In this document: one piece after another, positions 11,801 through 16,907 of the stretch
Numbering within the stretch: position 1 is the first letter of the stretch
How the letters are laid out: every line of letters begins with the position of its first letter
NCBI GenBank assembly: GCA_026003335.1
Contig: BPHB01000001.1
Coordinates: forward strand, 1,200,591 to 1,264,590
Source: Chitinophagales bacterium
Lineage (GTDB): Bacteria > Bacteroidota > Bacteroidia > Chitinophagales > CAIOSU01
Length of the DNA: 64,000 nt
Direction: 5' to 3'
Translations under genes and position numbers: made by a program
Notes under the pieces: model-generated
What the model was told of the DNA's origin: nothing
Database searches by the model: none
Seen by the model: the letters and a program-made list of their open reading frames with translations, nothing else

Positions 11801-13008
11801 CTGATGATAGCATTGCCCCCGCAGTAATTGGTAGTGCCATTAGGTGTGGTTACTCTGATATCTCCTTTTGCCGAAATCGTTCCCTGGTACAGATCGGCCA
11901 GGTTGTTCCCCACTATTTCAAGAGTATTCATTACCGTAAGGGTATCTCCCGGGGCGATAGTTCTGGAGTGAAAGGGCACCTCACCCTGAAATTTGACATT
12001 GTACAGGGAAAACGTGCCGCTGATGGAATCCATCGTCAGGCTCCAGAACCATACTGTGGAAGTGCCATAGTTGATTATTCCCTTACGATAATGCAGGTCA
12101 GGTCCAATACGAATGTTCCCGATCAAATTCAGGGTGCCGGAAGGTTTATCAATAATGATATTTTCATACCAGGCGTCCTGAGCAGGGTTGGGATGCCCGA
12201 CAAGCCGTTGATTGCCGGTGCCGTTTATAATAATATTTACCGTACCATACCAGGGTTGCTGAGGAGCACTTACATAAGTCATGGTAATATCTCCTTGGGC
12301 ATATATCGTACCGGGACCGTAAATGCGGTTGTGCAGACCCACGCCTGTTTTAGTTAAGGTGTCCAGCACCGTCAGGATGGTAGAACTGCCGTTAATGTAA
12401 AAATCACGAGTTTGATCAAAGCACCGGAAATCCAACTTGTAAAAGGTAGCTGATCCTGTAATGTTTTTAAAGGTGCGCGGGTCACCTTTAAAGATGACCT
12501 TTCCGTTGTTATGGGCAAAATTTGCAGGGTTGGCCACGCTGAAATCACCGGCTACTATAAGTGCTTTAGCAGTACTGTTAAACAGGCTGGCGCCACTGAG
12601 ACTAAAAAGAGTGGTTAACCCGGGAGGAGATTCTATCACAATGTCGGCCGTTGAACTGCCGTTAAAGGTGCCTCCCGTCATTTTAAAACCCTCGCTACCG
12701 GCAACGAAAGCAGGGCTGGTGGAGCCACTTGGGAAAACAGTCAGGGTGAAACTATTTTGATTGAATACGCCTCCTGACATTTCAAAATGCGATACAGTGA
12801 CGTTGGCATCCAGATTACAGGTGCCGGATGTTATCAATACCTTGTCATTGGCTCCGGGTACTCCGTTGGGAGTCCAGTTGGCGGCTGTACCCCAATTACC
12901 TACGCCCCCATTCCAGGTGTATGCTACCGCACCGGCTTTTAAAAAGCCCAGCAAAAGAAATATGCCAACACATATTGCTTTTGGGGGAAAACTTAATCTT
13001 TGATGCAT
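2812..13008 (-). CDS. giant SprB-repeat surface adhesin, T9SS type B cargo
   Basis: A 3398-residue secreted protein. In order: signal peptide (about 1-28); a beta-helix-like region of short Gly/Asn/Thr-rich strands (about 30-700) with repeated Y-x-N-I-x-I-(D/N)-K-P-S-G-T-L motifs; one PKD-like domain (about 735-820); about 31 tandem SprB-type repeats of 70-100 residues (about 825-3180); a short Ig-like region with a C-A-D-C pair; and a C-terminal T9SS type B domain (NVITPNGDGINDVW, then IIVNRWGDEVF and PDGTYYYVIKL). Each repeat follows the pattern D-(V/I)-x-C-x-G-x-x-(D/N)-G, then G-G-T-P-x-Y-x-Y-x-W-S-x-G, then V-T-V-T-D-x-x-x-C. Repeats 15-19 form a shorter sub-type. SprB in F. johnsoniae is the mobile gliding adhesin. 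Gliding or attachment here is inference from the repeats and the adjacent SprF-like gene. Confidence 0.93.
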   Translation of the reverse strand: MHQRLSFPPKAICVGIFLLLGFLKAGAVAYTWNGGVGNWGTAANWTPNGVPGANDKVLITSGTCNLDANVTVSHFEMSGGVFNQNSFTLTVFPSGSTSPAFVAGSEGFKMTGGTFNGSSTADIVIESPPGLTTLFSLSGASLFNSTAKALIVAGDFSVANPANFAHNNGKVIFKGDPRTFKNITGSATFYKLDFRCFDQTRDFYINGSSTILTVLDTLTKTGVGLHNRIYGPGTIYAQGDITMTYVSAPQQPWYGTVNIIINGTGNQRLVGHPNPAQDAWYENIIIDKPSGTLNLIGNIRIGPDLHYRKGIINYGTSTVWFWSLTMDSISGTFSLYNVKFQGEVPFHSRTIAPGDTLTVMNTLEIVGNNLADLYQGTISAKGDIRVTTPNGTTNYCGGNAIISIDGTGNQLLWGQTWKTRGFLPNIVINKPSGTLTLRDTIVVERNWTYIQGNVDALTFNSYVNFTYWPYTPVTAEYYIDGEGPSSTMLFNTIALEQTRKLTGDIRVKNNLILGNNVLFMNGNDIWIENASPAAIQRQPTGYLISETPTPPGSLRWYIHNASPGTVYTFPFAKHVQWFPTTYTYIPFTLTVQTAGVPSGNGWVSCATYPTDPYPPVNNRPLPPGVTNLNNFVGSENAPRELDRFWVYDCGGYSTSPRVSLSFTYLDAEWGSGSNAITENLMRPHQWDPGSQIWLQPPPSAAIDVTNNVGTISNVTLCSAFSFVDPTLPDLIFGGEDTLICATNCVKFRDYNTVKPSSHSWVFPGGTPATSNDSAPHICYNTPGIYDVILTSVYPGGSLTDTLENYITVNPEFIVSVNDTDVLCFGQNTGSIHLNVSGGTGVYAYHWSDGPMTKNRTALAAGTYTVTVSDTLQGGCADTLTINITQPAQLTVSISNVVDPLCSGSCDGRARANPSGGVGPYTYLWNNGETTPDADSLCPGTATVVVTDANGCTASANVNIAGSAPLTVSFTGVVHVSCNGQCTGIATAIPSGGTSPYTYQWCNGQTSATATGLCAGVCSVTVTDAAGCTVTANVSITQPTPLVLNLNKTDVTCYGGSNGAAWVSVTGGTPPYGYQWTNSSTDSFATNLQVGFTAVTVTDQNTCTATATIAVNQPDSLALIITKKDITCNGLTDGTAEVMASGGSGSGYIYVWSAGIPSYGSSMVSGLGPGPVNVTIKDVADSTCFKTASVTISEPPPLNLILSKTDVLCFGDSSGTASVSVTGGTPKANGYSYSWSKGNPDPLDSSKVSNLNAGVVTLTVRDSFSCTASANITINQPSALVLTLGSQNVSCGGAADGKAWVAVSGGTPNYNYLWSNASANDTAFNLSPGSACVTVTDANGCQDTACITITEIPGMVFTTSKTDISCFGANDGKTFVNGLNGGTPPYSKVWTIGGVVVSTTDSATGLGPGQVIFSVTDANNCTVYDTLLIIEPDQLSVLINQKDVSCNGGSDACAWIDISGGTPSYAINWSTGSTLDSLCGLAAGTVSVTVTDANNCTVAGSTTINQPSALSVTVDRQDVSCNSLCDAKAWASVSGGTPGFTYSWSAGNPSALGDSTFNLCAGTVSVTVTDANNCTISANTTVTQPGPLTVTLYKEDISCFGVCDGKAGVHAAGGSGSFSFGTWSANGGITLAGGDSIIQLCAGTASITVTDGNGCTVNGSVNIVEPPQLQASLRGYDITCFGENNGAVAASASGGTPPYIHFWNPAGVGTPVGGDSLTNLPPGQICVAIRDNNGCADTACVNINEPNAIALVMDKIDVTCYGDTDGVAWVIASGGTVAAGGDYTYQWNRGTPLNEDTVRNLAPGPVTVIVRDDNQCADTAFVTIGEPAGMVLTLSKSDLSCSDARDGSAWVAVSGGNPPYSYTWNVSPQNTDSISGLSPGLVSVTVTDNLGCQASDTITISAPPVIAISASVGHVSCPGGNDGSLDVTVVGGTAPYTYQWSNGSNLEDLSALKEGLYTLIVTDQAGCREIGSFNVETATRIELSANVINATCGISNGKIDLTVLQGSGSGYLFQWTGGKNTEDIDSLSPGLYSVTVTDGACSQSLDSIIVENTAGPEMNAIIEDDSTCSSNRGSITLNITNGSGGYTVQWSNGFNTPGITGLSQGTYCVTVSDDTTGCISVACYSVGVSQGIVINGVVSDASCGSTNGTINVTLSQGVAPFTFAWSNGAVTEDITSLTAGVYTLSVSDASGCTAESTFAVNENGPSVTASVTPVSCYGRNDGSITLNVHGAHTFLWSNGAATQNVSNLYAGTYAVTVADSAQCTSVQVFAVSEPMPVRLIADKNDISCKGFNDGSINLTVSGGSGAFTFSWTGPSFSSASQHIDNLFAGDYTVVTTDAKGCNSSLTVSLSEPESLQTTLVFDSVSCGGLADGRAQVSVTGGVPSYSYQWSNGDDTPTADSLAAGYVTITVTDQNNCQVTDSIEVLEPPVLSVALSRVNISCFGETDGQATATASGGNPPYTYQWSNGDNTPTPDSLAAGYVIVTVTDAKSCSVIDSVEIVEPSQLTTSVIADSVDCHGDSSGIAVVTPSGGTPGYTYTWDAGSSSTDSLNTGLFAGVVHVTVTDSRGCVAVDSALVYEPTALSLVLNTTDNLCFGDSNGTARVTAVGGTPPFTYTWSSGTPAGNGDTVTNLQNGFVRVTVTDWHQCMAVDSAEINSPGPIALTLSKTDISCYGAHDGKASVVVTGGTPGTAVPYTYLWSEGTPPLDRDSTTGLGPGLVWVVVTDSLNCSASDTVVINEPAVITLTMDSTNITCFGDSNGTAQVTVSGGTPPFTYTWSSGTPQLPDSSSVIDLAPGIIIVTVRDSNGCTFQDSVNIYEPPVLTLSISHTDVACFGDSTGTATVSPSGGTPLYSYSWSAGTPLSGSPTVTKLPAGAVSATVTDANGCIASISDTIRQPATAISTVLTKTDVSCFGGSDGTAKVVASGGVPAAGGPAGYTYSWSAGTAVAPGDSVHSLPAGVVSVLVTDSNGCVHADSIEILQPALLTVTVRVDSNANCNGGTNGGLTVHVQGGTPNYSYTITAAPPLTNTPDTSYSVSGLGVGSYTAVVTDSKGCSSQATTSIGERPGPQIGPNDIVITRPTCNRADGAILILHTTADPPNQIQWSPSSPSPASGFNPTNLLEGLYTATITDASTCDTVLTIQLTDIAGPAVDFVKIKDSYCDDNDGRATAIITGGTPAYSFEWINGNGVSFATDSVITGLVPDLYSLIVRDANACDTQINFSIINVASPNAVILPQSPQTIYEGQVIDLQASSDIATVRYTWAPPDYLSCADCNAPSASPVKTISYQLIVTDTTTQCADTVFMTIIVKDETNIFIPNVITPNGDGINDVWRITELQEVFPDNEVIIVNRWGDEVFRKKGYQNDWDGTYRNKKLPDGTYYYVIKLHNIGKAVTGHVTILSN

Positions 13009-13103
13009 GCCAACAGTTTTAGAAACGCGTGTAAAACTCTAAGCAATATAGCGGAGATTGATTTATTAAATTGTTGCGTTCTTCGTGACCGCGCTGATTT
13101 TCC

Positions 13104-13111
13104 CGAAGATA
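13104..13111 (-). promoter_or_regulatory. possible -7 element TATCTTCG upstream of the giant adhesin
   Basis: On the minus strand TATCTTCG lies about 95 nt before the adhesin start. It is one base from the Bacteroidota -7 consensus TAnnTTTG. The same octamer occurs upstream of gldL (31751-31758). No TTG lies at the expected 19-20 nt upstream, so this is weak. Confidence 0.25.
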
Positions 13112-13186
13112 GGCAAAAATTACTTTTTACTGACTGCAATAATACAATTTCCCTTATCAGATTTATATCCTGATTTTTAAAGGCAG

Positions 13187-13867
13187 TTAGAGCGCAAACC
13201 GCAGGTAGCGTATGGTTCGTCCCTGTTGAAGGTGCATCCTCTCATAATATGTTTGAATGCGCAAAACTTCGGGCACCTGTTCTGTTGCATACACATTTTC
13301 CATAACCTGTTCAACGGTGCCCAACCGGCTTGCTACCCGCACCGAAAATTCAAACAAATCCGGATCATCTGTTTTCAGGTGGACTAGAGCGCCTTTCTTG
13401 CAAAAAGCCCGATATTTCTCAATAAAAAACTCGGAGGTAAGGCGCTTATTTGCCTTTGATGCTTTTGGATACGGGTCAGGAAAGGTGATCCATATTTCAG
13501 ATACTTCATTTTCCCCGAAGAAATGCGGAAGCAGCTCAATTCTGGAACGGATGAAGGCAGCATTATGAAGCTGCAATTGCAGAGCTTTTTTAGCACCGCT
13601 CCACAGGCGATTACCTTTAAGGTCAATGCCGATTATATTTTTATTCGGGTAAAGGCGGGCCAGAGCAAGCGTATAATCTCCTTTGCCGCAGGCAAGCTCA
13701 AGAACTATGGGGTGCGGGTTTTGGAAAAACTCTCTGCTCCAGACACCACGGAGGTTACGGGGCTGTTGCCGGTAATCCACAAGGATCGGATTTTTGAAAT
13801 CCGTATTCCGCAGCACATTAGGAAAAGTTTTCAGTTCGGCAAACTTCACCATTTTGGATTTTGACAT
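13187..13867 (-). CDS. trmB: tRNA (guanine-46-N7)-methyltransferase
   Basis: This is a 226-residue class I SAM-dependent methyltransferase that makes m7G46 in the variable loop of tRNAs. The SAM-binding motif LELACGKGDYTL is at residues 56-67, followed by the acidic ribose-binding IIGIDLKGNRLW. The family signature FPDPYPKASKANKRLT and the HLKTDDPDLFEF segment identify TrmB. I chose the ATG that gives MSKSKMVKFAEL because TrmB proteins of this group begin just before KFAELxTFPNV. An upstream in-frame ATG at 13912 would add 15 residues and overlap the preceding gene's stop as TGATG. The gene follows the helical-repeat gene at 13912-15330 and is probably co-transcribed with it. Confidence 0.93.
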   Translation of the reverse strand: MSKSKMVKFAELKTFPNVLRNTDFKNPILVDYRQQPRNLRGVWSREFFQNPHPIVLELACGKGDYTLALARLYPNKNIIGIDLKGNRLWSGAKKALQLQLHNAAFIRSRIELLPHFFGENEVSEIWITFPDPYPKASKANKRLTSEFFIEKYRAFCKKGALVHLKTDDPDLFEFSVRVASRLGTVEQVMENVYATEQVPEVLRIQTYYERMHLQQGRTIRYLRFAL

Positions 13868-13911
13868 AGCGCTAACAGGATTGATGAAGGCACAAGGAAT
13901 CTGTTGCGGCA

Positions 13912-15330
13912 TCAGGAAAGTTCATCTGCCTTTTCCAACAGCCACTGGCGATAAGCTACCTGCCGGGTGTTTTCAATTTTATCTTTGAACTTTCGGACAG
14001 CTTCTTTATCACCCTTTGGGATACGTATGGCTTCACGGGTTAAGGAAATAAGGTTGCTGTACATGGTTTTTTGACTATCGGAGATGAGCTTATTACGCCT
14101 CAGATACACCTGAAAAGCTTCCAGCAATGACCATAGAGGCTCAAATTCCTTCAGCTCGTAATAAATTCTCAGCAGCATGGCTTTCGTATCCAAGCTATAC
14201 ACCACATCGGTAAACTCCACATTTCTGAGCAGCTCCAGCGTTCGGTCATACTTGCCAATATTGAAGTAAAAGTTGGCCAGATTAAAGGCGAATGCATTCT
14301 CCCTCAGATTGGGCTCAAGAAACTGTTTATATTCATGAATAAATTTCTCTACCCAGTCATACTGCCCTATCCGCAAAGCTACACCTACTATGTTTTTGTA
14401 AGTCCACGGAGAGATGTACTTGCCGTCAAAAATAATCTTCCTGTCCAGAGCGGTTTTATAAAGCTGGAACAATTCATCCAGATATTCCTGCTGACCACTG
14501 TTAATACGCCTGATACAATAATTCTGGGCATAGGCATACATATCACGCGCTTCAGTAAGCGAAAAGTGGCTACCGTGTTTTTTAAGCAGTTCTTTGAGTT
14601 TTTTAAAATGGTCTTCATTTTCGCTGTCCGTAAGCGTCATCAGAATTTGGTAATAAATGGCAACAGCAGGAGCATTTTCAAAGTCCTGTTCTTTCACGTA
14701 AAGAAGAATTTCATCCAGGAGACGCAGTTTATAGTCCGCTGCAACAATTTTTTTCCGGTTAAACAGCTCGCAACTGAATTTGAGTTTTTGAGCCAGGTAG
14801 TAAAGGTCCAGATTATCAATGGCATTTTGCAGGCTTTCATCAAAGGCATGTCTGCGCTGCTTGTCAAAGTAGGTATTACTGAGTTCCTCCAGTAAAAAGG
14901 CATTATAGAAAAATGCAGCATCCCGGTATGGAAACTCACGCTGAAATTTCCGGGCATCCCGCATTTTCTTTTTATAGTGCTTGTCCAGCCCCAGGTCAAT
15001 ATAAGTTTGCATAACATAGTAATCCTCCAGAAGCGGCTGATTGCTGAATCTGCAGTATGCAAGATATTTATCCGTAAGCCGCTGTATGTCGCTGATGAGG
15101 TAACTGAATTTTTTCTCATCATAAGTTTGGCGGGGAAAGGCTTTTTTAAACAGTACTCTCCGTTCCAGGTCAGGATGAGAAAACCCCGGAGCATAGCGCT
15201 TGAGCGTACGGAAAAGCTGCAGAACTTCCTGATTGGTGTTGAAAAAAGGTGAAGCAATCAAATCTTCCAGTTTGCGCAGTTGCTTGGGCAACAACGTCCT
15301 CAACACTTCTACTAGCTTACTGTTTTGCAT
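13912..15330 (-). CDS. conserved hypothetical helical-repeat (TPR-like) protein
   Basis: I do not recognise a named family. The 472-residue product has no signal peptide or membrane segment and is rich in Leu, Tyr, Phe, Lys and Glu. It reads as continuous amphipathic helices with TPR-like spacing, for example NLANFYFNIGKYDRTLELLRN near residue 355 and LLRIYYELKEFEPLWSLLEAF near residue 395. This suggests a cytosolic helical-repeat scaffold. The N-terminus (KLVEVLRTLLPKQLRKLEDL, then SPFFNTNQEVLQLF) resembles uncharacterised Bacteroidota proteins of similar length. The stop overlaps a possible upstream start of trmB, but the functional link is unknown. Confidence 0.75.
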   Translation of the reverse strand: MQNSKLVEVLRTLLPKQLRKLEDLIASPFFNTNQEVLQLFRTLKRYAPGFSHPDLERRVLFKKAFPRQTYDEKKFSYLISDIQRLTDKYLAYCRFSNQPLLEDYYVMQTYIDLGLDKHYKKKMRDARKFQREFPYRDAAFFYNAFLLEELSNTYFDKQRRHAFDESLQNAIDNLDLYYLAQKLKFSCELFNRKKIVAADYKLRLLDEILLYVKEQDFENAPAVAIYYQILMTLTDSENEDHFKKLKELLKKHGSHFSLTEARDMYAYAQNYCIRRINSGQQEYLDELFQLYKTALDRKIIFDGKYISPWTYKNIVGVALRIGQYDWVEKFIHEYKQFLEPNLRENAFAFNLANFYFNIGKYDRTLELLRNVEFTDVVYSLDTKAMLLRIYYELKEFEPLWSLLEAFQVYLRRNKLISDSQKTMYSNLISLTREAIRIPKGDKEAVRKFKDKIENTRQVAYRQWLLEKADELS

Positions 15331-15577
15331 AGTATAAGTTGGGGGATGCGGTTTGCGGGTGAATTTACCACGAATGATTTTTTCGGAAAATTATCATTTT
15401 CCTCTTTTCATTCTCAGGAGTAAAAATCATCATAAATGATTGATTATTAAAAGTAAAAAAAGAAATGCGGCTTGATATACACAGGAAAATATCGGATAAT
15501 TTTTCCGGGAAACTGGCTAAATTGTTATTGGCTTACGTCTGCTGTGGAGATAAATTTACTTACCCATACCAAAGTCA

Positions 15578-16906
15578 ATGAAAGGTGTGAAAAAAAGTTT
15601 TCTTGCTTGTCTGTTCCTGCTGAGTCTGCAGGTGCACGGGCAGCCGTGTATTGCAGACTTCAGCTACACTCTAAACGGGATGAGTGTAACTTTTCAAGAC
15701 CGGTCAACAGGCAATGCTGTAATCTTCCAGTGGAATTTCGGTGATGGCACCACGGGCAGTGGAAGAAACGTTACACACACTTATACAGTCCGGAGAAAAT
15801 ACACCGTAAGGCTTTCCATCAGTAATCCTAACAATCCGCAATGTTCCGACTTCCGGGATACTACTATCTGCGTAGGATGTGTTTTCCCCGGTGACGCCAA
15901 TAACGATGGGATTGTAAATAACAAAGACGTGCTGTACGTGGGGCTTGCCTTCGGGGCTATCGGCCCTGTACGTGCAGACACCTCCGGAACCCCAGATTTT
16001 ACGCCATCGCCACCATGGGTTTCGGTGCTGGGTCTTGCAAATCATCCGGGAGGAATTAATTACAACCATTCTGACTGTGATGGCAACGGCATTGTCAATC
16101 GCCATGATGTACGAATCATAGATAAGAACTACGGGTTACAGCCCACCCCCAAGAGTGGCGGCAACGGGTGTCTTAATACACAGGATGTACCTCTGTATTT
16201 TGAGGTTATTGACAGTATTCCTGCCGGTTCTGCCGTAACCATTGCGCTGCGCTTGGGCAATCTACAAGTGCCTGCGCACGATGCTTACGGCATTGCATTT
16301 ACAATTGTATATAACGCAGAGCTGGTGCGTGGCGAATACACGGATATTGACTACAGCGCATCCCTGTTGGGTCCGCCACAGGAAATTATTTATCTGAATA
16401 AAAACTTTCCCCTTAATGGAAGAATTGAAAGCGCAGTGAGCCGTATTGACCATAACGGGCTTACTCTTGCCGGAAAAATTGGCACCCTGAATTTCGTCAT
16501 GGAAGAAAACCTGGCCCAAAAAACCTTAATTACCAAAACCCTGAATCTGGCATTTGACAATGTATTTCTTATTCGCAGTGATGGCAGTGCAATTCCGGTT
16601 TGTGCGCACCAGGATTCAGCAGTGGTTTTCCAGAAACTGCTTACTTCCGGCCAGGCTGCTGAAGCAATCGGGAAAATCTTACTTTATCCGAACCCCGCCC
16701 GTGAATGGCTTACTATAGAATGCCCGCAGCACCGATGTGCATCTCTGCAACTGGTAAATATCTGGGGACAGAAGGTTGCGGAACTGCGGCAGGTATCGGA
16801 AAGCAGGATTTCTCTGCCTCTGGAAGGCATTCCCGAAGGATTGTATTTTATGATAATACAGGATAGCAACGGGGTTCAGATTTTTAAGATTGAAATTGCA
16901 CGTTAG
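15578..16906 (+). CDS. secreted PKD / dockerin-like / cohesin-like protein, T9SS type A
   Basis: A 442-residue exported protein. It has a signal peptide (1-22, ending QVHGQ) and a PKD domain (about 24-100) with the strand WNFGDGTTGSG followed by THTY. Next come two calcium-loop-like segments, GDANNDGIVNNKDVLYVG (about 105-122) and DCDGNGIVNRHDVRIID (about 167-183), arranged like a dockerin pair but with a 45-residue insert. A beta-rich region (about 200-345) resembles a cohesin or other Ig-like fold. The type A T9SS sorting domain (about 365-442) starts ILLYPNPAREWLTIE and ends in a basic strand. It is probably surface-attached or released. The next gene starts 1 nt after its stop, so the two form an operon. 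The cohesin assignment is tentative. Confidence 0.85.
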   Translation: MKGVKKSFLACLFLLSLQVHGQPCIADFSYTLNGMSVTFQDRSTGNAVIFQWNFGDGTTGSGRNVTHTYTVRRKYTVRLSISNPNNPQCSDFRDTTICVGCVFPGDANNDGIVNNKDVLYVGLAFGAIGPVRADTSGTPDFTPSPPWVSVLGLANHPGGINYNHSDCDGNGIVNRHDVRIIDKNYGLQPTPKSGGNGCLNTQDVPLYFEVIDSIPAGSAVTIALRLGNLQVPAHDAYGIAFTIVYNAELVRGEYTDIDYSASLLGPPQEIIYLNKNFPLNGRIESAVSRIDHNGLTLAGKIGTLNFVMEENLAQKTLITKTLNLAFDNVFLIRSDGSAIPVCAHQDSAVVFQKLLTSGQAAEAIGKILLYPNPAREWLTIECPQHRCASLQLVNIWGQKVAELRQVSESRISLPLEGIPEGLYFMIIQDSNGVQIFKIEIAR

Positions 16907-16907
16907 C

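Noticed and set aside
3488-12760. Many plus-strand open frames of 60-200 codons within the giant adhesin gene
   Set aside because: They lie opposite the SprB repeats, share their periodicity and have no recognisable protein features; they are products of the repetitive high-constraint minus-strand coding sequence.
2812-13008. The repeat array as a CRISPR-like or satellite DNA element
   Set aside because: The repeats are 200-300 bp, diverged at DNA level, and all in one open frame; they are protein repeats.
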